The notes below the pieces were generated by a model, which saw nothing but the letters and a program-made list of their open reading frames with translations, had not been told where the DNA came from and did no database searches. From contig CM020619.1 in the NCBI GenBank assembly GCA_009829735.1, positions 22,593,554 through 22,657,553 of the forward strand: 64,000 nucleotides of DNA. Reading direction: 5' to 3'. Origin of the DNA: Pyropia yezoensis (lineage: Eukaryota; Rhodophyta; Bangiophyceae; Bangiales; Bangiaceae). Shown piece by piece: positions 17,540 to 27,679 of this stretch. The translations under genes were made by a program, and so were the position numbers. The first letter of the stretch is position 1, and the number at the start of each line of letters is the position of its first letter.

Positions 17540-19786
17540 ATGGCGTCGTCCAGCATATTCTCTGTACGGCGCCGTGGTGTCCTCCCCTCCCGGAGGCGGC
17601 GGCGGCTCCTCGCCACCGCCGCCGCGACGGTCTTGGCGGCGGCCGTGACGGCGGTGGCAGTAGCGCCGGCGCCGTCGGCGGCGCACTCCACCATGAGCCG
17701 CCCGCGGGTGACCAACCCCAGCGAGTGCCGCCTCGGCGGCGCCCCCCCCCACGTCGGCACCTGCAGAGGCCCGTGTGGCCCCGAGTACGGGACGGTGACG
17801 GACACCAGCCCCGGGTCCCCGGCGGCCACCTGGGCGCGCGGCTCTGCCCAGTCCTACTCGTACCTCCGCAACGGCCACAAGCGATCGGGCTTTGTGCGCG
17901 TCACGCTGGTGCCGGTGGCGGACAAGGCCAACGCGACCGCCCACGCGGCGGGGGCCTTCCACTATGGCTGCTGGGGCGCAGGCACCGTCGTTCCGTGCAC
18001 GGGGTCGGACGCTGAGAAGAAGAACCCCACCCACCCCAACTATTGCGGTACCGACACGGCGTCGTTCCGCCACGCGTTTACCGTGCCCGCCATCTACCCG
18101 GACGGGGACTACGTGTTTGGGTGGGTGTGGTATGGCGGCGGAGGGGACGACCCAGAAAACCTGGGCGGCGCCCTCCGCAGCTTCTTTGCCGACTATTGGC
18201 AGTGCGCGTACGTGCGCATCCGCGGGGGGGCGCCGCTGGTGCCCGCCGCGGTGCCGCAGTTCGTGCCGGGCCCCGACGCGGGCGGCCACTGCCTGTCGTC
18301 CGTGTCGGCGCCGGGCGCGTGTGGGCCCGAGCCGTGCCTTGGGCGGCCAATGACGCTCCGGCAGCCGGTGCCGTTTGCCAACGGCGGGACGCCGCCAGTG
18401 GTGCGGCGGGAGTGGATGACACAGGCGGGGGAGGGAGACGGGGCCGCGGGGGACGCCGCCGACGGGTCACCGACGCCACCGCCAAAGGGGGGCAAGGGCG
18501 GGAAGCCGCCGCCAACAAAGGGAGGGGGGGACAAGGACGGGGCGCCGCCGCCAAAGAAGGGGGAGGCCAAGGACGGGGCGCCGCCGTCCAAGAGCGAGGG
18601 GGGCAAGGACGACGCCCCGCCGTCAAAGGGCGAGAAGGACGGCCCCCCGCCGCCAAAGGGTGGGAAGGACGCCGCGGCCTCCGCAGGCCCTACCGCCGAT
18701 GACAACGCCGGTGACAGCGCCAAGGGCAGTGCCCAGGCAGGTGGCGGTGGTGACAGCCAGGACGGCGGCGGCGGCGGCGGCGGTGGCGGCGGTGGCGGCG
18801 GCGGTGGCGGCGGCGGTGGCGGCGGCCGTAGCGGGGGCGGCCGGGGTTCCCCGAACAAGGGCGAGGCGGCGGGTGGCGGCAGCGGCAGCGGCGGCGGGCA
18901 CCCAAGCAAGGGCGCACCGGCCGATGGCGGCGACCGCCGCGGCGGCGGCAGCGCGCCCACCAGCGGCAGCGGGCCCGCGGGCGGCACGCCGCCCCGCCAC
19001 GGCGGCCGCGGTGGTGGCGGCGGCCGTCGCGCCAGTGGCAAACGCCGTGGCGGCGGCCGCCACCGCCACCGCCACGATCATGCGGGCGGCCACGGCGGCG
19101 GCGGTGGTCGTGGTAGAGGACGCGGCGGGCGCCGCGGTGGGCGTGTCGGCGGCGGCGGTAGCGGCGGCAGGGGTGACGGCGGCGGCGGTGGTGGTGGTGG
19201 TGGTGGCGGCAGCGGCGGTGGTGGTGGTGGTGGTGGCGGCAGCGGCAGCGGCAGCGCGCCGCCCGAAACGAGGGAGTGGCAGGTGCCCGACGCAGCGGGC
19301 ATGACCACGTGGCAGGTGGCGGACGCGCACACGGCGCCCGCGGCGGAGGCGGCGCAACGTCGGCTGGCGCGGCGCAACGCTGGCCAGCGTGTCCGCGTTG
19401 CCCTGCGAGCGGTGATGCGCCGGCTCACCGGCGGTGGGGACAACGCGGAAGAGGAGTGGGAGGAGGAGGAGGGGGCGGAGAAGGGGGTGTTGATGGGTGA
19501 AGAGGGGGGTGAGCAGACCGCTTCCACTGGGGGCGGGGGGAGCGACCAAGGAGGCGACGGGGACGGCGCGGACATGGAGTACAGCGACGACGACGAGGAC
19601 GAGGACGTCGACGGGCCCGACGGGGAGCACAAGGACGACGGGGAAGGGGAAGGCGACGAAGACGGAACGGCCGAATGGGGGGAGGAAGGGGAGCCGGCAC
19701 CCGAGACCGGGACCGTGTACGCGGCGGTGGGTGTGCCGGTGGGGAACAAGGAGCCACCGAACGTGTGGGACCTAATCCTCTGGTAA
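17540..19786 (+). CDS. LPMO-like secreted protein with long low-complexity tail
   Basis: The first ATG in the frame (17540) gives 748 aa. Residues 1-48 form a signal peptide: basic start, then an Ala/Val core ending APSAA. Cleavage there would expose His49 in HSTMSRPRVTNP, the N-terminal His that defines the copper histidine brace of lytic polysaccharide monooxygenases. A second brace His is likely at 113 (NGHKRSGFVRVTLVP). Later motifs fit the same fold: GCWGAG, NYCG, PDGDYVFGWVWYGG and ADYWQCAYVRI, with paired Cys and a candidate axial Tyr. The catalytic module ends near residue 240. The rest is Lys-Gly-Pro repeats, poly-Gly, a short Ala/Arg segment and an acidic tail. The likely role is oxidative attack on wall polysaccharide outside the cell. 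The substrate is not predictable and the exact family is unassigned. Confidence 0.6.
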   Translation: MASSSIFSVRRRGVLPSRRRRRLLATAAATVLAAAVTAVAVAPAPSAAHSTMSRPRVTNPSECRLGGAPPHVGTCRGPCGPEYGTVTDTSPGSPAATWARGSAQSYSYLRNGHKRSGFVRVTLVPVADKANATAHAAGAFHYGCWGAGTVVPCTGSDAEKKNPTHPNYCGTDTASFRHAFTVPAIYPDGDYVFGWVWYGGGGDDPENLGGALRSFFADYWQCAYVRIRGGAPLVPAAVPQFVPGPDAGGHCLSSVSAPGACGPEPCLGRPMTLRQPVPFANGGTPPVVRREWMTQAGEGDGAAGDAADGSPTPPPKGGKGGKPPPTKGGGDKDGAPPPKKGEAKDGAPPSKSEGGKDDAPPSKGEKDGPPPPKGGKDAAASAGPTADDNAGDSAKGSAQAGGGGDSQDGGGGGGGGGGGGGGGGGGGGGRSGGGRGSPNKGEAAGGGSGSGGGHPSKGAPADGGDRRGGGSAPTSGSGPAGGTPPRHGGRGGGGGRRASGKRRGGGRHRHRHDHAGGHGGGGGRGRGRGGRRGGRVGGGGSGGRGDGGGGGGGGGGGSGGGGGGGGGSGSGSAPPETREWQVPDAAGMTTWQVADAHTAPAAEAAQRRLARRNAGQRVRVALRAVMRRLTGGGDNAEEEWEEEEGAEKGVLMGEEGGEQTASTGGGGSDQGGDGDGADMEYSDDDEDEDVDGPDGEHKDDGEGEGDEDGTAEWGEEGEPAPETGTVYAAVGVPVGNKEPPNVWDLILW

Positions 19787-20087
19787 GGGCTGGGGGGGGG
19801 GGCGTGGGCCACGGCCATGCGAACCATGACATCGGGCTAGTCAAGAAAATACAAACGTACCGCGCCCAGTTCACCGGTCCCCACCCGCAACGTCGCCGTC
19901 GCGACGGGTATAGAGTCAAAGGACAGGGCTAGCGGCCTCCACCGATGACAGCGTTTTCCCCTCGAGGGAACACGCACAGGTTCCTGCCCCTCACACAAGG
20001 TTCTGATGCGCTTCTCTCTAAAACCGCCACCACCACTCCAGACCACGTCCTCCCAACCAGCCCCCCTTCCCCTTCCCCCCCCCCACA
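19787..20087. other. Convergent 3' intergenic gap
   Basis: About 300 bp between the stop codons of the LPMO-like gene (+) and pyruvate kinase (-). It must hold both 3' ends. No feature stands out. Confidence 0.5.
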
Positions 20088-21881
20088 CTATTGCATGCGC
20101 CGCACCTGCAGCGTATTGACCGCATCCGCGTCCCCCCCCCCGTCCACGAGCATGTCACTGCAAATGACGAGCGTGTCCTTGCTGGCCGCCAGCCCCCGGC
20201 GGCGGAGGAGGTCCATCGCACGGCTGATGGTGACCTCGGGGTCGTCGGAAAAGTCAATGACAAACGCGCTAACCCCCCACAGCAGGCTCATCCGCCGCAT
20301 CAGCGCCGCGTCCGGGCACAGCGCAATAATCGGGCACCGCGGGCGGGTGCTGCTGACGAGCCGCGCGTAATTGCCGACGCGCGTAAACACGACAAGCGCG
20401 GTCGCGTCGAGGCGGGTGGCAAGCGTCGACGCCGCAAACGCCAGGTCCACTCGCCCGTCGCCCGCGTCACGGACCGCGTCCTCCAAGGGGGGCATGAACA
20501 GGGGGGACGCCCCCGCCGCCGCGGCGGTGGCCGCCCCCGCCCCCGCCCCAAACGGTGCGAGCGCGTCATTGGCGGGCGCAAACACCGCCTCGGCCACAGT
20601 GTTCATCACACCGAGGGCGCGCAACGGGTATGCCCCGTTGGCCGTCTCGCCCGACAGCATGGTCGCGTCCGCCCCCTGCTTGACCGCCTCAGTAATGTCC
20701 GTCACTTCCGCGCGGGTCGGCGTCGGGTACGAAATCATCGACTCGAGCATGTGGGTGGCGACGATCGTCGGCTTGCGCAGCAGCCGGTTGAGCCGCACAA
20801 TCTCATCTTGCACCAGCGGCACGTCCTCCACGGGGATCTCGGCGCCCAGGTCCCCGCGAGCCACCATGGCGCCGTCAGAGGCGGCCAGGATCTGGGGCAG
20901 GCGGCCGACAGCGTCGGCAGACTCAATCTTAGAGAGGACCAGCGCCTGGACGCCGGCGTCGAGCATGTGTGCCTTGAGCTCCGCTACGTCGTTCTCGTGC
21001 TTGACGAAGGAGAGAGCGTAAAAGTCCACCCCCTGCTCCATCCCAAACCGGATGTCCTCCCAGTCCTTGTCCGTGATGGCGGGAAGCGACGCCGACTTGC
21101 CGCGCACGTTGAGGTGCCGTCGGGACGTCAGGGTGCCTCCGTCGATGCACTCTGTCAGAACGTCGGGGCCGTCGACAGAGGTGACGAGGAAGGAGCACAT
21201 GCCACCGTCGACGAGAAGCGTGTCACCCACATGGACGTCCTTGACAAAGTCATCGTATGAGACGTCCGTGGTGAAAGGAGGCAAGTCCGTCAGGTCCCGT
21301 CGCACCGTCCACGTAAACGCCTGCCCGCGCTCCACCTCAATAGGCGCCTTCAGGTCCCCTGACCGGACTTCGGGGCCCTTGGTGTCGAGCAGCAGCCCAA
21401 TGTTGACCCCCCCCCGCGCATTGACGGTCCGCACGTTGGCAATCACCCCCGCGTGCCACTCATGGGTGCCGTGCGACATGTTGAGCCGCGCCACGTTCAT
21501 CCCCGCCGCTGCCAGTGCGGCGATGCTCTCCACGTCCGACGTCTTGGGGCCAATGGTGCACACAATCTTGGACTGGCGGGAGCCGGTGCGGAGCCACGCG
21601 TCATCCTCAAGGGTCGACGCCTGCGCGGCTGCCGCGGCCGCGGCGGCCACACCCACTCCGTTGCCCGTCGAGGTAGAGGACGGGGCGGGAGGGGTGGCCA
21701 CGGCAGTCCAGTGCGCGGCGGCAGACCGGCGGGTGGGGATGGCCGTCGCACGCCCGGCGGAGGCGGGGCGCGCTGTCACACCCCAGGCGCCGGCGCTGCC
21801 CTTCGACGCGGCAGCAGCGGCCGCCGTGGCGGCGCGGGGGCGGCCGCCCAGGACGGGGGCCAAGCCCGCAAACGCGACCAT
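20088..21881 (-). CDS. PK: Pyruvate kinase, probably plastid-targeted
   Basis: The ATG at 21879-21881 gives 597 aa. The first ~110 residues are Ala/Arg/Ser-rich without acidic residues until late, as in a transit peptide. The enzyme begins at SRQSKIVCTIGPKTSDVESI. Diagnostic motifs follow: MNVARLNMSHGTHEWH (substrate site), LLLDTKGPEVRSG, the signature SKIESADAVGRL with the catalytic Lys and metal-binding Glu, MVARGDLGAEIPVEDVPLVQ, and ATHMLESMISYPTPTRAEVT then MLSGETANG. The C-terminal allosteric-type domain is present. It converts phosphoenolpyruvate and ADP to pyruvate and ATP. The frame is uninterrupted, so the gene appears intronless. The plastid location is inferred from the N-terminus only. 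Confidence 0.93.
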   Translation of the reverse strand: MVAFAGLAPVLGGRPRAATAAAAAASKGSAGAWGVTARPASAGRATAIPTRRSAAAHWTAVATPPAPSSTSTGNGVGVAAAAAAAAQASTLEDDAWLRTGSRQSKIVCTIGPKTSDVESIAALAAAGMNVARLNMSHGTHEWHAGVIANVRTVNARGGVNIGLLLDTKGPEVRSGDLKAPIEVERGQAFTWTVRRDLTDLPPFTTDVSYDDFVKDVHVGDTLLVDGGMCSFLVTSVDGPDVLTECIDGGTLTSRRHLNVRGKSASLPAITDKDWEDIRFGMEQGVDFYALSFVKHENDVAELKAHMLDAGVQALVLSKIESADAVGRLPQILAASDGAMVARGDLGAEIPVEDVPLVQDEIVRLNRLLRKPTIVATHMLESMISYPTPTRAEVTDITEAVKQGADATMLSGETANGAYPLRALGVMNTVAEAVFAPANDALAPFGAGAGAATAAAAGASPLFMPPLEDAVRDAGDGRVDLAFAASTLATRLDATALVVFTRVGNYARLVSSTRPRCPIIALCPDAALMRRMSLLWGVSAFVIDFSDDPEVTISRAMDLLRRRGLAASKDTLVICSDMLVDGGGDADAVNTLQVRRMQ

Positions 21882-22502
21882 AGCGCCCACCGTCACTGGC
21901 GGGATGCAAGTGCGAAGGAAAACAGTGCAGTGAGGCCAGCGCTAAAGGGATGAAAGAAAGGCAACCAGTGGAGAGGGCTGCGCAAGGCTGGTGCAGAAGA
22001 GCGACTGGGGAAGCCGCCGCACAAACGCCAACGGGCAAGATACGCGCAAGGTGATGGCGGCGGGAGACACATCGGTGTTGAGCTGGCGCGAGGGCAGAGC
22101 GGGAGGGTGGTGAGGGCCGTCGATTTACCGACGGCCGTCGAGACAGCAAGTAGGTAATGGAAAAACCAGTTTTGATTGTGAAACATTGACTGGATGAGGA
22201 TTTGAGCGAGCGATGACACGAGGGATGAATCTCGACCGCGCAGCCGACGACCCCTAAACACCTACAGTTTCGGACAGCTGCTCTTCACGGACGGACCAGG
22301 CCACTCGTACTTGGCTGGCCACTCGTGCTTGGCTGGCCACCCGCGCGTCTTCTCATCCGTTACGTTCTTGGTCAAGCGAGGATTTCCCCCACCGCATGCA
22401 ACACCCGTTCAGGACAGCTCCACTTCACGAACCGCTTCCCGCACCGCTACGTTTCCGCTGGTGCCTGGGGTCAAGCGCTCCGGCCCCCCCGCACCTGCCG
22501 GC
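21882..22502. other. Intergenic, upstream of pyruvate kinase
   Basis: No gene seen. A short repeat, CTTGGCTGGCCACTCG/CCC, occurs twice near 22311-22345. The promoter of the pyruvate kinase gene should lie in the right half. Confidence 0.4.
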
Positions 22503-23363
22503 TCACAAGCGGGCAGCCTTGTCCATCGGTAGCTGCACCTCCTCCGAAGCAACCGAGATGTAGCCCCCGACTTCGTCCCACGCCCCCGCCGGCGCGCGGA
22601 TGTCAATGCGGGGTGCGCAGTGGAGGCCCTTGGACACAAAGTCTTCGTAGGCGGCCTCGTCGGGCACCCCTCCGGTGGCGGGGGTCATGGCGAGGCTGAC
22701 CCCAAGGGTTCCCGGCGCAAACACAATCTCGGGCGCCAGCCCGCGGGTGGTGGGCGGGAAAGCGGCGTCGACGACCGCCGCCGGCGACGAGGCGGGGCGG
22801 GTGGACAGCCAGCCTGGGGTACCAGAGCGCTTCTTCCAAAACGCGCCCTCGGCAGTCGCTGCCGCAGCCGCCGCCGCCTCGGCCGCCGCCTCGGCCGCCA
22901 CGCCATCCACAGTCGTCAAACGGGAGACCGCCACGCTCAGCCACTCGCCCGACGCGTCGAGGTTGATGACGGGCATCTCGTAGCGGCGGGCGGGCGGGTA
23001 GCAACGGTCAACCACCGACGACGCGGCGGCGTCTGTGGCGGGGCCGCGGAAGAGGGCACCCGAGCCGCCCTCTGTCGACAGGGCCACGCGGAGGGTGGCA
23101 TTGCCCAACACCTCGGCCGCCGTGGCCGTGTCGAGAGCAATCTCGGGTGCCGCGACGGCCACTCGAGAAGAGGCGTCCTCGCCAGTCGACCGGACGGTGA
23201 TGACGGGGGCGTGGAAGCGGCCTGCCGCGGGGAAGGCGGCCTCGTACAGGCGCGCGGGAGGGGGCATCGAGTCCACCATGGTCACCGCCGGGCGGCGGGC
23301 GCCCCGGCGCACCTCTGCCCGAGGCGTCAACGCAAGGCCCGCAAAGGTGCTGACAAACGCCAT
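22503..23363 (-). CDS. Predicted plastid-targeted protein with a thrice-repeated motif
   Basis: ATG 23361-23363 gives 286 aa. The N-terminus MAFVSTFAGLALTPRAEVRR followed by PAVTMV looks like a red-algal plastid transit peptide, with likely cleavage near residue 28. The mature part holds three copies of a short motif of the form (A/C)(F/Y)P(A/P)(A/T)xR...P.I: AAFPAAGRFHAPVI, RCYPPARRYEMPVI and AAFPPTTRGLAPEI, about 75-80 residues apart, with Ala-rich spacers. There are few charged residues and no membrane segment. I do not recognise the family. Even spacing suggests three related structural units. The neighbour on the same strand is pyruvate kinase, 620 bp away; co-expression is possible but not shown. 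Confidence 0.6.
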   Translation of the reverse strand: MAFVSTFAGLALTPRAEVRRGARRPAVTMVDSMPPPARLYEAAFPAAGRFHAPVITVRSTGEDASSRVAVAAPEIALDTATAAEVLGNATLRVALSTEGGSGALFRGPATDAAASSVVDRCYPPARRYEMPVINLDASGEWLSVAVSRLTTVDGVAAEAAAEAAAAAAATAEGAFWKKRSGTPGWLSTRPASSPAAVVDAAFPPTTRGLAPEIVFAPGTLGVSLAMTPATGGVPDEAAYEDFVSKGLHCAPRIDIRAPAGAWDEVGGYISVASEEVQLPMDKAARL

Positions 23364-24009
23364 GGTGCGGGGGTTGGGGGAGCGCGGGGGTGGCCAGGTC
23401 GGAAAGGGTGACGAGGTCTACACAATAGTGGTGTTGACAGAGATGGCGGGGACACTGGCAGGCAGATGACTGGGAGTGTCTCAACGGGGGCGCGAAGGCT
23501 GGTTGGGGCGGCGGCGGAGTGGCCGCGGCGAAAGGCTGCGACGGGCGGCGGTGCCCCAGCGGAAGGAACCACAGGGCGGCGGAACCGGACCAGGGGGATG
23601 AGAGTGGCGGGCCCTAGCCCCGGGGGCCGCCATCGTCTGGCGAAACGGCGGGGTGTGTGTATGACGCTGTATAAGCGTATCTGACCATGCCGTTGGGGGC
23701 TCTCCACACCACATTCAGGCGAGGCCCAGCCTGTGAGCTCACTACGCAGCTGATCTCGGGAGGGGGAGCAGCAGGACCACACGTGGCAAATGGTACTCTG
23801 TCCGTGGATTTGCATGAGAGGTCTGGTGGTAAGGGAGAAGTGCTCTGTCGTTGGGGGGTGAAATTGCTCAGTCGTCGAGGCCCAAAGTATTGGCCAGATG
23901 ATTTGCATATTGCAGTACCCCGAATTATGTCCCATGGCGACAATAACAACAAAGCGCTACGACAGGCCAATGGCATGCCTCTGATGGCGCACCACTGGCC
24001 AATGAATGC
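23364..24009. other. Intergenic, promoter side of the repeat protein
   Basis: GC-rich near 23363-23690, then a drop in GC. No gene with recognisable content. Confidence 0.4.
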
Positions 24010-24735
24010 TCCGCGTTAGGGTGGAAGCAGTGCGATCTGACTTTCTCGGGATTTCTGCCCACATCGAAGAGGGAACAGGCATCGCAGGAACCAGCTGCGA
24101 CCTCTCTCAGTGCTCTTGAGTGGATCGGGCCGAGATATGTAAAGGGGAATCCGCCGAGATCGTGAGAGAAAACAACAGCTATCTGACCAACCAGCGTTCG
24201 GTGTCAGACCCGCAGCGACTGCAGCCAATCATCGCCTGATCAAGAGGAAAGTCCCACTGCACGCTATTGGTCCGCTGTGAGCTCCCAGCACGCGGTTGGC
24301 TCATGGCCTTATTGTCAAGCTGTTGCTCTTGTCTCCATGAGACAAATTCGGGGAACTGCAATACATGAGCACACGTATTGCTGTTCTCCCAATTTTGGCC
24401 GATCCGGACAAGGACAACACTGCATGAACAACTGTGTGAGCCAATCACGTGCTGGCAGGTGAGGGCGAGCCAATCGTGTGCTCTAGGGGCCCGATCGCTC
24501 AGAGCATATGATTGGCTGCAGCCACAGTGGGCCTCTTACCAATCGCTGATTGGTCGAAACACTGTTGTTCTCTCGGCTGAGATCGCCGAAGATTCCCCCC
24601 ACATCGGCTCGTTCCTCTCCGCAACAGTTGTCCAGCTTGTCTTGGTGTCTGTTCCACTCAGGTTCTCCCCTCCATGTGCTCGGAATCCCGGGAAAGTCGC
24701 AGATCTTCCTGTTGGCACAACAATGGAGGCTGATT
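24010..24735. repeat. Imperfect long palindrome (foldback)
   Basis: Left and right halves are diverged reverse complements around an axis near 24370. Paired landmarks are GGAACTGCAATAC (24353) with GTATTGCTGTTCTCC (24376), the GAGCCAACCGCGTGCTGGGAG complement near 24281 with GAGCCAATCACGTGCTGG (24440), GCAGCCAATCATCGCC (24220) with GATTGGCTGCAGCC (24510), and CTGACTTTCTCGGGATT (24036) with CCCGGGAAAGTCGCAGATC (24689). Identity is moderate, so it is older than the MITE at 53435-54212. A further inverted copy of the central block lies at 24797-24845. Confidence 0.65.
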
Positions 24736-24796
24736 CGGAGCTCTCATTGGTCAGAGAGGCATCCTGTGAGGCATGTCATTGGTCAGTGGACTGTTG

Positions 24797-24845
24797 TTCT
24801 TGTTCTTGTCCGGATCGGCCAAAATTGGGAGAACTGCAATACAGC
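24797..24845. repeat. Inverted copy of the palindrome core
   Basis: TTGTCCGGATCGGCCAAAAT and the following GGGAGAACTGCAATAC are the reverse complement of 24370-24413 with one or two differences. The closeness of this match, compared with the diverged main arms, points to a later duplication. Confidence 0.65.
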
Positions 24846-25103
24846 ACCAGAACAGTATATGTACGTGGATATGTACACTCGCCAAGACAGAGCCAGTGCC
24901 ACCGCCGAATGAAGGATCCAAGCACCACCAGGGACGACGTATGTCGCAGAAGATACAAGAAATAGGACGAATGCCCCACTCACGCACGTACGTATAGGAA
25001 TACACGCAGAAAGACGGCGGCGCACCATGCATGTCTCCGGTGAGCGTGGCGATCACCAGGAGTTGAAGCGCCGCTCCCTTGTCTTCCACCCCTCCAAAGG
25101 CGC

Positions 25104-26368
25104 TCAGTCTCCCCCTTCACCGGCCAATTCTCCCCCGCCCTTGACAGCCGCTGTGTCCGTCGCACCCAGTGCCCACACGGGTAGCCGCACCCCCTGCGAC
25201 CACGCCGCGTACCGGGCAGCGACGCCCGTAGCGACGCCGCCTACGACCGCCGCGGCGACCCCCCCCCCCGCCACCGCCACCGCCGCGTATGTCGCCGCCG
25301 CAACTGCCGCACACGACGCGTACACCTCTGCGTGGCTGTGGAGGATGCGCACCTTGCGGCCGACGAGCACATCCCGCACCACCCCACCAAACGTGGCGGT
25401 GGCAACCCCACATAGGCCCGCCACGCCCCAGCCAACGCCCCCCGCCGCCCGCCCCGCGCGGATCCCAATGACCGCAAACGCGCCGACGCCCGCCGCGTCG
25501 GTCCACCACAGCACCGGGTGGTCATCGACGGTCTCGTCGAGCGCGACAAAAGCGGCAGCTGCCGACGCGGCGGCAAGGCCGAGGTACTCGGTCTCGGCCA
25601 CCCAAAACGGGCGCACAGCCAGCAGCAGCCCGTCCCGGACGGTGCCGCCGCCGAGGGCGGTGATGCACCCCACCGCAATGACACCGAGGGCGTCCATGCC
25701 AGAGGCGGCCGCCAGCAGGCCACCGCTGATGGCAAATGAGGAGGTGCCGATGAGGTCGAGCGCACGGAGCCCCCCCAGCGCCGCGCGGGACGGCCCGTCA
25801 AGCGCGGGGGGGGGGGGCGGGCGGGGCGCGAGGGGAGGGGCCACCGGGGGGGGGGGGGGGGGGGCGGCGCCCCTGTTGCCACCGCAGACGCCGCCGGCGT
25901 CGCGGCCAAAGGCGCTCCTGCCGCCGCTGGCGGGGCGGCCAGCGGTGGTGGCGCCGGCGGCGGCGCGCCAGTCAAGAGCCCAGCTGCTGGCGCAGACGCT
26001 GCCCACCGAACCGAAGGGGGTGGGCGGCCGAGGGCGGCTGCTGCCCCCCGGTCCGTGCAGGGAGCGGAAGGGGGGCGCCCGGGGGGCTCCGGTGCCTTCG
26101 CCACCACCGCCGTGCGCGACCAGGGATGTGCCCACGCCCGGAGGGGTGCCGAGTCGGCCAGCACAGGAAGGCGGGTACCACGCGCGGCGGCGGAGGCGGC
26201 GGCGGTGGTCGCAGCAGCGACCCGGCCGGCGGTATAAGAGACCGAGGGAGGGGCGGGGGGGGGGGGCTTGCAGGGACGGCCTGCGGTGACACGCCGCCGC
26301 GCCGAAGCCGCCCCCACAGACTGCCACAGGGTGCGGCGAGTGGCCGCGGTGGCCATGGTGGCGGCCAT
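25104..26368 (-). CDS. Glycine transporter/UPF0126-type membrane protein, frame broken at a G run
   Basis: The C-terminal frame (25104 to about 25840) codes two repeats of the UPF0126 (Gly_transporter, TRIC-like) fold: LDLIGTSSFAISGGLLAA with GGGTVRDGLL, and WWTDAAGVGAFAVIGIRAG with FGGVVRDVLVGRK. The paired GGGTxRD/GGVVRD motifs and about seven hydrophobic segments fit the family. The natural N-terminus lies in another frame: MAATMATAATRRTLWQSVG at 26368, Ala/Arg/Ser-rich like an organelle transit peptide. The two frames meet in poly-Pro coded by C/G runs at 25807-25862, including a G run of about 18. A length error in that run, or a real frameshift, is the simplest explanation. Bacterial relatives move small molecules or ions across the inner membrane; an organellar membrane is inferred here. 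Confidence 0.7.
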
Positions 26369-27679
26369 GCCGCCAGCAGGGAGAAGTCGAGCGGGAGAAA
26401 TGGGGGACGGGGGGAAGTAGGAAGGGACGTAGGAGAGACGACGAGTGGTGTCTGAAGGGCCGCTGACGGTCTTGGCCCGCATCAGGAGGGAGGCGGCTCT
26501 CGCATGCCCCGAGTGAAGCGGGGCGAGAAGCGCCCTCCGGGATCCCACTTACAAGCTGGATTGGGCGTACCCCACTCCCAAGTACGTGTATTCATGTGCG
26601 AATGCGACGATCCCTGCTGAATTGTCGACACAAATATACGCCACCTGTGGAACAAACAGACTTGATCGCCGAGCGGCCGCCCTCCTCACACGCGTCCCAC
26701 GGCCGATGGGGATGGATGCACGCAGCCAATCGGCGGCGGCGACCCGCCACCGTGGGGCCCCCAGCCGCGTGCGTACCCCACCGCAAACGTGAACGAGTCC
26801 GCCGCCGCCGCGACGACCAGCGCCCGCCGTGGCCGTCCACTGGGTCTGGGAGCGGATGGGCGGGCGCGCGCCCAAAGCACGGGACGTCTGGCTGGGTCCG
26901 GCCCCAGCCGAACGCCTCAAGAAGTGCAGACCGAGACACGCCCTCGCCTCTCGCGGACCTTCTCCCGCCGCGAACCCCTGGTCTATTCTTTTCTTCCGCC
27001 TCTGCCGCTGTGGTGCGAGCGAGCGTGCTCCCTGGACAGCTTCCCCTGCCGTACAGTACTGAACAGAAGGGCACGCCAGAGACTCCGCCCCGCAGCGTGC
27101 ACATCCGCCCCACCGACCGGTCGCGAGCGGGGCGCTCCACGGCCTTCCCCCCCTTCCCCGCCCCCGCTTCGACGGTCGCCGCTGCCTGCCCCGTCTGCGC
27201 GCATCCCTGCCCGCGCCACGCCGCGCGCAGCTGTCTCGCCTTCCCTCCTAGCGTGTGCATCCCCGCCGTCATACAACCCAGCCCTGCTCGTCTGCGCACG
27301 TCTCTTCCCGCGCCTGGCCGTGAGCTGCTGTCTCGCCCCCGTCTCTGCGCGCATCCTCGGCCGTCACACTCGCTAACCCTGCCCGCTTGCTCCCCGCCAC
27401 CACCTGGTTGCTTTCCCTCCCCCCCATCCCCCCATTCCATCCCCCCCGCCTTTCGTCGCCCCCAGGCCGCAGCGGACGTGCCACGACGGTGAGGCGCCCC
27501 CCTGCCCTAGCCTTCGCGTACTTGCGCCTGGTTGGAGCTGTGGCGGGGGGAGCGTGGGGGCTTGCTTGCCCTGCCACGGCGTATCGCGGCGTTTCGCGGC
27601 GTTGTCCTCCCTTCCTCTGTCCAACCCTGCACATTTTGCCCCTGCCGCAGCCGGTGGCTATTCCACTCCCGTGGTGGTG
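26369..27679. other. Divergent intergenic region, possible 5' leader and intron
   Basis: This separates two genes on opposite strands. Long frames in both directions are Pro/Arg-rich and look compositional. Degenerate ~60-bp repeats containing CTGCGCGCATCC occur at 27195-27360. A plausible intron of the downstream gene starts GTGAGG at 27490 and ends GCAG near 27649; it is unproven. Confidence 0.35.

Noticed and set aside
17124-18289. Long ORFs overlapping the LPMO-like gene on both strands
   Set aside because: Shadows of a very GC-rich coding region; none shows a motif, while the chosen frame has a signal peptide and family motifs.
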